A DNA stretch of 64,000 bases from Sphingomonas endolithica. Lineage in GTDB: Bacteria; Pseudomonadota; Alphaproteobacteria; Sphingomonadales; Sphingomonadaceae. Position 1 is the first letter of the stretch. Every line of letters begins with the position of its first letter. Below, one piece after another: positions 7,411-16,135 of the stretch. The stretch spans positions 1,071,001-1,135,000 of the forward strand of contig NZ_CP103057.1 of the NCBI RefSeq assembly GCF_025231525.1, given 5' to 3'. Position numbers and translations under genes: made by a program. The notes beneath the pieces are model-generated. The model searched no databases. It was given only the letters and a program-made list of their open reading frames with translations, and was not told the origin of the DNA.

Positions 7411-9243
7411 TTACCAGCCGCTAGGTTTCCCCTTGTTTTGCATATCCAGCCACTTCTTGAGCGGCGCGAAATAAGCGACCATTGCCTTGCCGGACATTTC
7501 ACGGCTGCCGGTGAACTTCTCCAGCGCGTCTGGCCAGGGCTTGGACTGGCCCATTTCCAACATAGCGTTCAGCTTCGCGCCGACTTCCTTGTTGCCGTAG
7601 AACGAGCAGCGATGCAGCGGCCCCTTCCACCCGGCCTGCTTACACGCCGCCTGGTAGAACTGGAACTGCAGCAGCCGCGCCAGGAAATAGCGCGTGTATG
7701 GTACGCTTGCCGGCACGTGATACTTGGCGCCCGGATCGAACCTGGTCTCGTCCCGCGCCACGGGCGGCACGATGCCTTGATACTTGAGGCGCAGCGCATC
7801 CCAGCCCGCTTCATAACCGGTCGGCTTGATCTCGCCTGAGAACACCCCCCAGCGCCATTTATCGATCAGCAGGCCGAACGGCAGGAACGCCACCTTGTCC
7901 ATCGCCTGGCGCAGCAACAGGCCGACATCCTTGTCCGCGCTAGGCACCCTGGATTGATCGAGCAGGCCGATCTGCACGAGATAATCGGGCGTGATCGACA
8001 GCGCGACGAAATCGCCAATCGCCTCGTGGAAACCGTCATTGGCGCCGCTCAGATAGGCGGGTGACTGGTTCTTGTAGGCGCGCTGATAATAATTGTGGCC
8101 CAATTCATGGTGGATAGTGACGAAATCGTCGCCATTCACCTTGGTGCACATCTTGACGCGGATATCGTCCTTGTTGTCGAGATCCCAGGCCGAGGCGTGG
8201 CAGATCACCTCGCGGTCGGCCGGCTTGGTGATCTGCGAGCGCGCCCAGAAGGTCTCGGGCAACGGCGCGAAGCCGAGCGAGGAATAGAAGCCCTCGCCCG
8301 CCTTCACCATCTTGACCGGATCATAGCCCTTCGCCTTCAGCAACTCCGTCGTGTCGAAGCCCAGGTCGCCAGCACCCTTGGGCGCGACGATGTCGTAGAT
8401 GTTGCCCCATTCCTGCGCCCACATATTGCCCAGCAGGTCGCTGCGGATCGGGCCGGTCTTCGACTGCACCGCATCGCCGTATTTCACGTTCAGCTTCCAC
8501 CGCACATAGGTGTGCAGCGACTTGTAGAGCGGCTCGACCTCGCCCCAGAGGCGATCGGTCAGCTTGGCGAATGCGGCGGGATCCATGTCATAACCCGATC
8601 GCCACATCGCGCCGGTATCGGCATAACCGAGCTCGGCGGCACCCTGGTTGGCGATCTCGACCGTGCGGGCATAATCCGTGCGCATCGGCGCACCGACATT
8701 GTCGTGCCAGCTGACCCACATCTCCTTCAGCTTGGCCGGATCGCGTTCGGTGCCCATTGCCGCTTCGATGTCGCTGCCGTTGATCGGCTTGCCGTCCAGC
8801 GTGCCCTTGCCCTTGCCGTAGGAGGAGGACATCTTGGTCACCAGCGTCGACAATTCCGTCGCCGCGCCGGGCGTGGTCGGCGCGGGCAGCGTGATGCCGC
8901 CGCGCAGCAGGTCCAGCTTGCGCCGCGTGTCGAACGACAGGCCGGCTACCTTGTCATACTTGGCCGCTTCCAGTGCCAGCTTGACCGACAATTCGGTACC
9001 CTCGGCATTGATCCGCGCGGCGATCGCGTCGGTGTCGTCGGTGATGTAGGTCGCATTGACCCAGTTCACCTGGCTCGACTGGATGCCGAAGTCGTACAGC
9101 GTCTTTTCCGATGCAGCGATGAACGCGTCCGCATCCGCGGCGGTTAGCGCTGCGGCTGATGCGGGTGCTGCCGTCTGTGCGACGCTCGGCATTGCCACGG
9201 TGGCGAGCGACAGTGCCAGGAACGAGATACCGGTACGGATCAT
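7411..9243 (-). CDS. M2 family zinc metallopeptidase (ACE-like dipeptidyl carboxypeptidase)
   Basis: Exported peptidase of the angiotensin-converting-enzyme family, expected to release C-terminal dipeptides in the periplasm. A signal peptide covers about residues 1-22 (ending MPSVAQT). The zinc site is H-E-L-G-H at about residues 377-382 within HHELGHNYYQ, and the third ligand glutamate is in GFHEAIGDF about 25 residues on. The 610-residue length equals one ACE catalytic domain. I use the ATG at 9243 (MIRTGISFL) because GAGG lies 7 bases upstream; an ATG-like start 15 bases earlier has no such site. It converges with the gene at 6809 across a family A repeat. Confidence 0.95.
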   Translation of the reverse strand: MIRTGISFLALSLATVAMPSVAQTAAPASAAALTAADADAFIAASEKTLYDFGIQSSQVNWVNATYITDDTDAIAARINAEGTELSVKLALEAAKYDKVAGLSFDTRRKLDLLRGGITLPAPTTPGAATELSTLVTKMSSSYGKGKGTLDGKPINGSDIEAAMGTERDPAKLKEMWVSWHDNVGAPMRTDYARTVEIANQGAAELGYADTGAMWRSGYDMDPAAFAKLTDRLWGEVEPLYKSLHTYVRWKLNVKYGDAVQSKTGPIRSDLLGNMWAQEWGNIYDIVAPKGAGDLGFDTTELLKAKGYDPVKMVKAGEGFYSSLGFAPLPETFWARSQITKPADREVICHASAWDLDNKDDIRVKMCTKVNGDDFVTIHHELGHNYYQRAYKNQSPAYLSGANDGFHEAIGDFVALSITPDYLVQIGLLDQSRVPSADKDVGLLLRQAMDKVAFLPFGLLIDKWRWGVFSGEIKPTGYEAGWDALRLKYQGIVPPVARDETRFDPGAKYHVPASVPYTRYFLARLLQFQFYQAACKQAGWKGPLHRCSFYGNKEVGAKLNAMLEMGQSKPWPDALEKFTGSREMSGKAMVAYFAPLKKWLDMQNKGKPSGW

Positions 9244-9297
9244 GTAAAACCTCAACAAAACGGATTTGCCCCAACCTGTCCCGCCGCCACGCGCCGG

Positions 9298-10083
9298 TCA
9301 AGCGGCGGCAAGGAAGTCCGCGATCGCCACGCCGAGTTCGGGCTTGGTGACCGCGCTCATATGGCCGCCCGGTGTTTCGACCAGCACGCCGGCGGGCAGC
9401 ACGGCCGCCACCTCGGCAGCCGAACCGTTATCGTGATCCTCGACGCCCGACAGTATCAGCGTGCGCTGCTCGATCTCGCGCAGTGCCTCGATCGGCGTGT
9501 CGACGAACGTGTCGAGGATCTGCAGCAGCGCCACCGGATCGCCGCCCGTTGTCTTCAGGAACGCCTCCGCCAACCACTCGGGCGTACCCCGCGCGAAGCT
9601 ACCGAGATTGGTCAGGATGTTACGGAAATGCCCGCCCCGCCCGGCCGTTTCGGTCAGGCCTTTCAGCCCCATGCCGGCAATCACCACCCGACGCGGCGTC
9701 GCGCCGTTGGCCATCATCCGCGCGGTCGTTCGGCCGCCGAGCGAATAGCCGCCGAGATCGTAATCGCTAATACCAAGATGCTCGATCAATGCGAAACCAT
9801 CACGCATCAGCACGTCGGGCGGATAGCTGGCGGCATCGTGTGGCTTGGCGCTGTCGCCATGCGCGCGCAGGTCCGACATGATCACGCGGAAGCCTTTGGC
9901 GGCGATCGCCGCGGCATGGCCGTAGCGCACCCAATTGGTCATCGCATTGGAGAAGAAGCCATGCAGCAGTACAACCGGGCGCCCCTCCCCAGTCTCGCGA
10001 TACGCCAGCCGTGTGCCATCGAAGCTGTCGAAGAAGAGCGGTTCAATCGGGGAGTTTGCCAATGGCCTGGATCCAACGGTCAC
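9298..10083 (-). CDS. Alpha/beta hydrolase
   Basis: A 261-residue alpha/beta-hydrolase-fold enzyme of unknown substrate. It shows the oxyanion motif LLHGFFSNAMTNW near residue 40, the nucleophile elbow GGYSLGG (G-x-S-x-G) near residue 117, an acid in GVEDHDNG, and the catalytic His in TPGGHMSAV near the end. The start is uncertain: the GTG at 10083 overlaps the upstream gene by 41 bases and lacks a good ribosome site, while a TTG about 21 bases downstream follows GGATCCAGG. It seems co-transcribed with the GFA-fold and DUF2238 genes upstream. Confidence 0.88.
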   Translation of the reverse strand: MTVGSRPLANSPIEPLFFDSFDGTRLAYRETGEGRPVVLLHGFFSNAMTNWVRYGHAAAIAAKGFRVIMSDLRAHGDSAKPHDAASYPPDVLMRDGFALIEHLGISDYDLGGYSLGGRTTARMMANGATPRRVVIAGMGLKGLTETAGRGGHFRNILTNLGSFARGTPEWLAEAFLKTTGGDPVALLQILDTFVDTPIEALREIEQRTLILSGVEDHDNGSAAEVAAVLPAGVLVETPGGHMSAVTKPELGVAIADFLAAA

Positions 10084-10489
10084 GAGTGGAGGGGTTCTCG
10101 TCCACTCGCGTAGCAGGCAATGGGCTCGTGTCGAGCCACGCCTCGTGCCACGTTTCTGGCGAGAAATGATGCGTCGGCTTGAAGCGGCCGGGTTCGTCGA
10201 AGCTGCCGACGGTCAGGTCCATTTTGTCGCTGCCCTCGAGGAACTCGAACGTCAGCGGCGTGCCGCAGGCGGCACAGAAACCGCGATTCGCGATCGGCGA
10301 GGATTGGTAGCGATCCGGCTCGCGTTGCCACGTTACATCGGCGCGCTTCACGCCCTTGAACGCGATCGACACGCCGCCGGTCGCGCGCTGGCACATGCGG
10401 CAGTGGCACAGATAGGCGTCGTCATCGTTAATCTGCACGCTGTAGCGCACCTGCCCGCACTGGCAGCCGCCGGTCATGGTGTCGGTCAT
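10043..10489 (-). CDS. GFA family (glutathione-dependent formaldehyde-activating-like) zinc protein
   Basis: A 148-residue protein with the CENP-V/GFA fold, which holds zinc through cysteines and in one known member promotes the reaction of formaldehyde with glutathione; most members have no proven role. Zinc ligands are seen in GGCQCGQVRY (residues ~8-12), LCHCRMC (~28-32) and FCAACGTPL (~72-76), in the family's order and spacing. It ends inside the start of the hydrolase gene and begins 1 base after the DUF2238 stop, so the three form a tight minus-strand operon. Confidence 0.92.
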   Translation of the reverse strand: MTDTMTGGCQCGQVRYSVQINDDDAYLCHCRMCQRATGGVSIAFKGVKRADVTWQREPDRYQSSPIANRGFCAACGTPLTFEFLEGSDKMDLTVGSFDEPGRFKPTHHFSPETWHEAWLDTSPLPATRVDENPSTRDRWIQAIGKLPD

Positions 10490-10490
10490 C

Positions 10491-11108
10491 TCACCCTCCT
10501 GCCGTTATTATCCGTCTTGCGGCCCAGGCGATCGAGCCGCACGCGCCGGCGATGGCGATCGCCATGTCCTTCTGCGCATCCCACATATCGCGTTGCTGGC
10601 CGTTATAATCGTCGGCCATGCCTGGCGCGAGAACGATCGTCAGCAGCCATTCGAAGTTTTCATACAGCGCACTGAAGCCGCAGACGAACAGGAAGGCGAA
10701 CCACAGGCTGAGCCGCAGCGACACGCCGCCGTACCGCCGCAGTCCTTCGGCAACCGGCGGCACCGCGCACACGCCGAAGGACAGGTGCACCAACCGGTCG
10801 AAATTGTTGCGCGTCCAGCCCAAGGTCGCGTCGATCGAGCCGCCGGTCAGCACCCTGCCCCAGGCGTCGTATGGCACGTTGGAATAAGCATAGCGCCCGG
10901 CCAGCGTGTGCAGCAGGAAGAACGCCACCACCGCCCCGACCGACGCGTCCGACAGCGGCCACCGCCTGAGCAGCCATGGCGACGCGAGCAGCAGCGCGAC
11001 CGTCGGGATATGCTGCAGCGGCGCGATCTCGGGGTATGGCTGCCATAGATTGGCGGCGAGCACCGCCACCGCCAGCGCGCAGATCATGCGCCGCTGGGCA
11101 AGCGGCAC
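10491..11108 (-). CDS. DUF2238 membrane protein
   Basis: A 205-residue inner-membrane protein of the DUF2238 (YjdF-like) family with no assigned function. About six hydrophobic segments are visible. Family landmarks are NNFDRLVHLSFG near residue 100, the ALYENFEW stretch, and GQQRDMWDAQKDM near residue 172, acidic/polar positions that stay conserved in a membrane context. It starts at a GTG; no strong ribosome site was found. The stop is 1 base before the GFA gene start. It lies 34 bases after asd, so asd may head this run. Confidence 0.88.
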   Translation of the reverse strand: MPLAQRRMICALAVAVLAANLWQPYPEIAPLQHIPTVALLLASPWLLRRWPLSDASVGAVVAFFLLHTLAGRYAYSNVPYDAWGRVLTGGSIDATLGWTRNNFDRLVHLSFGVCAVPPVAEGLRRYGGVSLRLSLWFAFLFVCGFSALYENFEWLLTIVLAPGMADDYNGQQRDMWDAQKDMAIAIAGACGSIAWAARRIITAGG

Positions 11109-11142
11109 GATCAGCCAATGGCGGCGATAGCCCGCGATCAGC

Positions 11143-12171
11143 TCAGGCGCCCTTCTGCAGATGCCGGCGCCCGAGCAGCTCGGCGATCTGCACTGCGTTC
11201 AATGCCGCGCCTTTTCGCAGGTTATCGCTGACGCACCACAGGTTGATGCCGTTCTCGATCGTCGAATCCTCGCGCACGCGGCTGACGAACGTGGCGAACT
11301 CGCCGACGCATTCGACCGGCGTGATATACCCGCCATCCTCGCGCTTGTCGTACAGCATCACGCCCGGCGCCTCGCGCAGGATGTCCTGCGCTTCCTTGGC
11401 CGAAATCTCGTCCTGGAACTCGATGTTGATCGCTTCCGAATGGCCGACGAACACCGGCACGCGCACGCACGTCGCCGTCACCTTGATCTTGGGATCGAGG
11501 ATCTTCTTGGTCTCGACCACCATCTTCCACTCTTCCTTGGTCGATCCATCGTCGAGGAAGCTGTCGATATGCGGGATCACGTTGAAGGCGATCTGCTTGG
11601 TGAACTTCTTGGGCTCGGCGGGGTCGCCGACGAAGATGTTGCGGCTCTGCTCGAACAGCTCGTCCATGCCTTCCTTGCCCGCGCCCGACACCGACTGATA
11701 GGTCGCGACCACCACGCGGGTGATCTTGGCCTTGTCGTGCAGGGGCTTCAGCACCACCACCATCTGCGCGGTCGAGCAGTTCGGGTTGGCGATGATGTTA
11801 CGCACCTTGTAGCCGTCGATCGCTTCCGGATTCACCTCCGGCACGATCAGCGGCACGTCCGGATCCATGCGGTACAGCGAGCTATTGTCGATCACGGTGC
11901 AGCCCGCGGCAGCGGCGATCGGCGCGTACTTGGCGGTCGCTTCCGAGCCGATCGCGAACAGCGCCATGTCCCAGCCGGTCCAGTCGAAATTCTCGATATT
12001 CTGGACCTTGTACTGCTTCCCCGTGTCGCCGTAATCGACCATCAGCCCCTGGCTGCGCGACGAGGCGACGACGGCGATCTCGTCCGCCGGAAATTCACGC
12101 TCCGCCAGGATATTGAGCATCTCGCGCCCGACATTGCCCGTCGCGCCCGCGACCACGATTTTGTAGCCCAT
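11143..12171 (-). CDS. asd: Aspartate-semialdehyde dehydrogenase
   Basis: Makes aspartate semialdehyde from aspartyl phosphate with NADPH, feeding lysine, diaminopimelate (cell wall), threonine and methionine synthesis. The 342-residue protein has the NADP motif GATGNVGREML at residues 9-19, the catalytic Cys132 in NPNCSTAQM, and the substrate-binding VRVPVFVGHSE. Both domains are complete. It precedes the DUF2238, GFA and hydrolase genes by 34 bases on the same strand, possibly an operon. A 34-bp repeat, shared with the region before the carboxylase gene at 61639, lies about 90 bp upstream. Confidence 0.97.
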   Translation of the reverse strand: MGYKIVVAGATGNVGREMLNILAEREFPADEIAVVASSRSQGLMVDYGDTGKQYKVQNIENFDWTGWDMALFAIGSEATAKYAPIAAAAGCTVIDNSSLYRMDPDVPLIVPEVNPEAIDGYKVRNIIANPNCSTAQMVVVLKPLHDKAKITRVVVATYQSVSGAGKEGMDELFEQSRNIFVGDPAEPKKFTKQIAFNVIPHIDSFLDDGSTKEEWKMVVETKKILDPKIKVTATCVRVPVFVGHSEAINIEFQDEISAKEAQDILREAPGVMLYDKREDGGYITPVECVGEFATFVSRVREDSTIENGINLWCVSDNLRKGAALNAVQIAELLGRRHLQKGA

Positions 12172-12262
12172 GTGGTGTTCCTGTATTCTGGTGTCGCATG
12201 CGCGATATCAGAATTGGGCGCGTGGGGAAGATAGGATAGCTATCCGGGTGCATTGTGCGGCG

Positions 12263-12296
12263 CCGCGAATGTTGAGACTTTTGAGACGCGGGCAGG
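12263..12296 (+). repeat. 34-bp repeat upstream of asd (copy 1)
   Basis: The 34 bases match the reverse complement of 61598-61631 at 31 positions. Shared blocks are CCGCGAATGTTGAGA, then TTGAGACGCGGGCAGG after a 3-base variable spacer, so TTGAGA occurs twice, 10 bases apart. Both copies lie close upstream of metabolic genes (asd here, the carboxylase at 61639). Confidence 0.75.
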
Positions 12297-12540
12297 TTTT
12301 CGTCGAAACTGTCATCGCGAGTTGAATATGGGGTTGTGGAGGATTCTGGTGCGCCATTGTGCGGGCGTGGCATGAGGCGGCGGTGTAGGACAGGGTGTTT
12401 GCGGCTGGACGCCGGTTTTGATGGATGCTCGGTTCTGGGGGACGCGCTCTGGGCCTTAGACTATTCCCCTGCGGAGGCCTGGGCCCGTAGTGGCGTAGAT
12501 GGGAGCTGGCGTGGCGCTTGATTGGTTGCCGGTCGCTACT

Positions 12541-12564
12541 GGGTCCCGGCCTTCGCCGGGGAGC
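12541..12564. repeat. Single family A palindrome unit
   Basis: GGGTCCCGGCCTTCGCCGGG matches one half of the paired repeat at 7276-7380. The partner unit is missing or eroded. Confidence 0.7.
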
Positions 12565-12645
12565 GATGGGCCTCGTTGCGGACGATTGGGCCGCCGCGGC
12601 CAAGCCGCGTCGTCGGACGGGGCTGCTGGCCCCGCCGGCTGGGCG

Positions 12646-12687
12646 TGATGCGGGCGTGCCGCAGCTTTCGCTGCGGCTACTGCATCA
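12646..12687 (-). terminator. Hairpin at the aceA stop
   Basis: GCCGCAGC and GCTGCGGC pair perfectly around TTTC, extended by TGATGC/GCATCA with an internal mismatch. The outer arm includes the aceA stop codon. No T run follows, so termination is possible but unproven. Confidence 0.45.
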
Positions 12688-14280
12688 CGCCGCGAACTGG
12701 TTCATCGTATTGTGCGCGCCGCCGGCCTTCAGCGCCGCCTCGCCCGCGAAATATTCCTTGTGGTCGTCGCCCAGATCCGAGCCGGACATGTTCTGGTGCT
12801 TCACGCAGGCGATGCCCTCGCGGATTTCCTTGCGCTGCACGCCCTTCACATATCCCAGCATGCCTTGCTCACCGAAATACTCCTTGGCGAGGTTGTCGGT
12901 CGATAGCGCCGCGGTGTGATAGGTCGGCAGCGTGATCAGGTGGTGGAAGATGCTCGCCCGGGCCGCCGCATCCTTCTGGAAGGTGCGGATGCGCTCGTCG
13001 GCCTCGTCGGCAAGCTCGGTGCTGTCATAATCGACCGACATCAGCCGCGCGCGATCGAATGCGGACACGTCCCTGCCCGCCGCGCCCCAAGCATCATATA
13101 CTTGCTGGCGGAAGTTCAGCGTCCAGTTGAACGAGGGCGAGTTGTTGTACACCAACTTGGCATTCGGGATGACGGCGCGGATACGGTCGACCATCCCGGC
13201 GATCTGCTCGATATGCGGCTTCTCGGTCTCGATCCACAACAGGTCGGCGCCGTTCTGGAGCGACGCGATACAATCCATCACGCACCGATCTTCACCGGTG
13301 CCGGCGCGGAACTGGAACAGGTTGGACGGCAGGCGCCTGGGCCGCATCAGCTTGCCATCACGATTGAGGATCACGTCACCGTTTTGTGCCGTGGCGGGGT
13401 CGATCTCCTCGCAATCGAGGAAACCGTTATATTGGTCGCCGAGATCACCCGGCGTCTTGCTCACCGCGATCTGCTTGGTCAGCCCCGCGCCCAGCGAGTC
13501 GGTGCGTGTGACGATGATGCCATCCTCGACGCCAAGCTCGAGAAACGCATAACGGCACGCCCGTACCTTCGCGAGGAAGTCCTCGTGCGGCACCGTCACC
13601 TTGCCGTCCTGGTGCCCGCATTGCTTCTCGTCGCTCACCTGGTTCTCGATCTGCAGCGCGCAGGCGCCCGCCTCGATCATCTTGCGCGCGAGCAGGTACG
13701 TGGCCTCGGCATTGCCGAAACCGGCATCGATGTCGGCGATGATCGGCACGACATGCGTCTGGTAATTCTCCACAGCGTTCAGCAGGCGCTGTTCCTCAAG
13801 CGCATTGCCGGCATCGCGCGCGGCATCGATTTCACGGAACATCATGCCGAGTTCGCGGGCATCGGCCTGGCGCAGGAAGGTGTACAATTCCTCGATCAGG
13901 GCCGGCACGGCGGTCTTTTCATGCATCGACTGATCGGGCAGCGGGCCGAAATCGCTGCGCAGCGCAGCGATCATCCAGCCCGACAGATAGAGATAGCGCC
14001 GCTCCGTCGTGCCGAAATGCTTCTTGATGCTGATCATCTTCTGCTGGCCGATGAAGCCGTGCCAGCAGCCGAGCGACTGCGTGTAGTGCGCCGGATCGGC
14101 ATCATAGGCCGCCATGTCGCGGCGCATGATCGCCGCTGTATAGCGTGCGATGTCGAGCCCGGTCTGGAACCGGTTCTGCAGCCGCATCCGCGCGACCGCC
14201 TCCGGATCGATCCCGTCCCAACTGCCCGCATAGCGGCTGATCAGGTCGGTCGTCTGCGCGATATGCGTTTGGTAGGTCAT
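12685..14280 (-). CDS. aceA: Isocitrate lyase
   Basis: First step of the glyoxylate bypass: splits isocitrate to glyoxylate and succinate, allowing growth on acetate, fatty acids and leucine products. The 531-residue protein is of the longer class known from Pseudomonas aeruginosa; the catalytic signature is DEKQCGHQDGK with Cys221, where many shorter enzymes have KKCGH. Magnesium-binding DIDAGFGN lies near residue 184. I start at ATG 14280 (MTYQTHIAQ), preceded by GGGGA; a longer frame adds 13 doubtful residues. The ScfR-type regulator gene at 16136, two genes away, is a likely controller. Confidence 0.96.
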   Translation of the reverse strand: MTYQTHIAQTTDLISRYAGSWDGIDPEAVARMRLQNRFQTGLDIARYTAAIMRRDMAAYDADPAHYTQSLGCWHGFIGQQKMISIKKHFGTTERRYLYLSGWMIAALRSDFGPLPDQSMHEKTAVPALIEELYTFLRQADARELGMMFREIDAARDAGNALEEQRLLNAVENYQTHVVPIIADIDAGFGNAEATYLLARKMIEAGACALQIENQVSDEKQCGHQDGKVTVPHEDFLAKVRACRYAFLELGVEDGIIVTRTDSLGAGLTKQIAVSKTPGDLGDQYNGFLDCEEIDPATAQNGDVILNRDGKLMRPRRLPSNLFQFRAGTGEDRCVMDCIASLQNGADLLWIETEKPHIEQIAGMVDRIRAVIPNAKLVYNNSPSFNWTLNFRQQVYDAWGAAGRDVSAFDRARLMSVDYDSTELADEADERIRTFQKDAAARASIFHHLITLPTYHTAALSTDNLAKEYFGEQGMLGYVKGVQRKEIREGIACVKHQNMSGSDLGDDHKEYFAGEAALKAGGAHNTMNQFAA

Positions 14281-14415
14281 CGGTGGTCCCCATCGAATGG
14301 ATGCCACCGAGCTACACACCTTTACACATCACCGCATGACGCAGTGCCGATAACAACGCGTCTTCCTGTCCGGAGAACGCCTATGTCACCAGTCACCTTG
14401 TAATGTATTTACAGA

Positions 14416-15864
14416 TCAGAACAGTCCTGGAGTTTCACGCTGCGCGGTGTTCGGCCGCTCGGGCGACAGCAATGCCGACTTCTCGACCACGGATGCGCTG
14501 CGTGCGTTCTGCAACGATGCGGTGGCGGTGATCGGCGTGCAGCTGCGGCCGGCGAGATAATCCAGCGCCTGCCGCGTGGAAGCTTCGGCTGGGTCGCCGA
14601 GTGGCTTCGACACGTCGTCCACTGCGCGGCAGGTCGCCTGCACCGTCGTGGCGAGACCGTCATAATAGGCCCCCTGTCGATCGGCGTTCTGCAATGCAAA
14701 GGCGATCACGCGCAACCGGTCGTCGCAGGAGGTCTTGTCCAGTGCGATCTGCCCGACCGGCTTGCCATAGGTGTTGGTGCCGATCAGCCCGACATTTGCC
14801 CGCAGGTATGGCACGAAGGCGTTGATCACCAATTCGCTTGCCGACGCGGTACCGCCCGTCCCGATGAATGCGATTTTGGTCGAGTTGATCGATTGCGGCT
14901 GCGGCGCGAAATAGCTGACATCGTTCTCGGCCGACTTTTCCGGGCGGAACGTGGTGTAGCTGAACACCTCGCCGGTCGAGCGGTTGCCGCCGAGCAGGTT
15001 ACCCATCAGTTCGGCGATCGAGACCAGGCCGCCACCATTGTAGCGGAAGTCGACGATCACCTGCGTAATGCCCTGCGCGCGGAAATTGGCGAACGCCGCG
15101 CGCAATTGCGGATCGGCCGTGTTGATGAAGGTGCGCAGATTGACATAGCCGACCTTGGTGCCGCCATCGTCGATCACCTTGGCCCCATAGGTAGGCGATA
15201 CCGGCTGCAACTCGAAATCGGCCTTGGCCACGGTGACCGTGCGGTCGCCGGCGACCCCCGATAATTGCAGCACGCGCGACGTGCCGACCGTATCGGGGCC
15301 CAGTGCGTCGGTCAGCCCGGCCGTTCCTTGCGCCGCCAGGATCGCGCTCACACTGCGCAGGCTTCCGGCCGTGGTGCCGATCGCGACGATTTCCGTCCCG
15401 CGCTGGATGCCCGCATTGGCGGCAGGCGCATTCTCAAACGCTTCGGCGATCACCAGCCGGTTCGACGTATCCAGCGCCAGCCGCACGCCCAGACCGGCGC
15501 TCGATCCCGAATTGTAATAGGCGTTCTCTTCCTTGATCGACGTCAGATAGGTGAAATAGCGGTCCTTGCGCTGCGCCCGCGCGGTTGCCGTCAGGCCGTC
15601 GATATAGTCATCGACGGTGCTGAACCCGGCGGGGTTGAGGTTGGTCGGCAACGTTTCCGGAAACAGATACCATTCGCGCAACTGCGCCGCCGCCCAATCC
15701 TGCCGCTCGCGCAGAGAACAACCGGTGCTGGCGACGGGCGTCGGCGTGGGGACAGGCGTCGCGCCGATGCCGCCGCCGGCAATGGCGCCGTCCCCGCCTC
15801 CCCCGCCACAGGCAGAAAGCATTGCGGACATTGCCAGAATAGCACCAAGCGGTCTTGTCGACAT
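14416..15864 (-). CDS. S41 family peptidase, lipoprotein
   Basis: A 482-residue C-terminal-processing-type serine protease, anchored as a lipoprotein. The signal ends in a lipobox (AMLSAC, Cys at about residue 19) followed by a Gly-rich linker and a Pro/Thr stretch. A PDZ-like region (GIQRGTEIVAIG, around 175) precedes the S41 core, where VDFRYNGGG and GTGGTASASELV contain the oxyanion and catalytic serine positions. I start at ATG 15864 because GGGGAG lies 8 bases upstream and the lipoprotein signal begins there; the 67 extra upstream codons run through a palindromic repeat. A role in envelope protein turnover is inferred. Confidence 0.9.
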   Translation of the reverse strand: MSTRPLGAILAMSAMLSACGGGGGDGAIAGGGIGATPVPTPTPVASTGCSLRERQDWAAAQLREWYLFPETLPTNLNPAGFSTVDDYIDGLTATARAQRKDRYFTYLTSIKEENAYYNSGSSAGLGVRLALDTSNRLVIAEAFENAPAANAGIQRGTEIVAIGTTAGSLRSVSAILAAQGTAGLTDALGPDTVGTSRVLQLSGVAGDRTVTVAKADFELQPVSPTYGAKVIDDGGTKVGYVNLRTFINTADPQLRAAFANFRAQGITQVIVDFRYNGGGLVSIAELMGNLLGGNRSTGEVFSYTTFRPEKSAENDVSYFAPQPQSINSTKIAFIGTGGTASASELVINAFVPYLRANVGLIGTNTYGKPVGQIALDKTSCDDRLRVIAFALQNADRQGAYYDGLATTVQATCRAVDDVSKPLGDPAEASTRQALDYLAGRSCTPITATASLQNARSASVVEKSALLSPERPNTAQRETPGLF

Positions 15865-15977
15865 CGATCTATCTCCCCGTATGTTCAACTGCTTAGCAGT
15901 ATCCAGCGGGGGAGTCTGCACGGGATTCGCGCAGGGTAGATCGATATTCGGTCGATACGTTAGCCGCTCTGTGATCT

Positions 15978-16057
15978 TGTTCTCCCGCGAACGCGGGAGC
16001 CCAGGATTACGAGCGGTACCGCTTGTGACCCTGGGCTCCCGCATTTGCGGGAGAACA
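15978..16057. repeat. Paired extragenic palindrome, family B
   Basis: TGTTCTCCCGCGAACGCGGG and its inverted partner TGTTCTCCCGCAAATGCGGG-type unit face each other about 25 bases apart, each with an internal hairpin and an outer CCCAGG/CCTGGG. A second copy is at 52746-52827 and a weak one at 58616-58694. It lies between two minus-strand genes. Confidence 0.9.
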
Positions 16058-16135
16058 GAGGACATGTTCTCAGGGGAGCCACCCCTTTCAGGGTGCCAGC
16101 TTTATGATGCTAAGGCCCAAACGCTGCGATCCGCC

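Larger units (their letters stand above)
12172..12684. other. Long intergenic region between asd and aceA
   Basis: No convincing gene is seen. It holds the 34-bp repeat at 12263-12296, a single family A palindrome at 12541-12564, and a strong hairpin next to the aceA stop. The asd promoter should be here. Short open frames on both strands lack coding signs. Confidence 0.6.

Noticed and set aside
8095..9147. 350-residue plus-strand frame
   Set aside because: Antisense shadow of the M2 peptidase; no domain or ribosome site.
15865..16065. N-terminal extension of the S41 peptidase frame
   Set aside because: It is read from the family B palindrome pair and would bury the lipoprotein signal; GGGGAG sits before the inner ATG.
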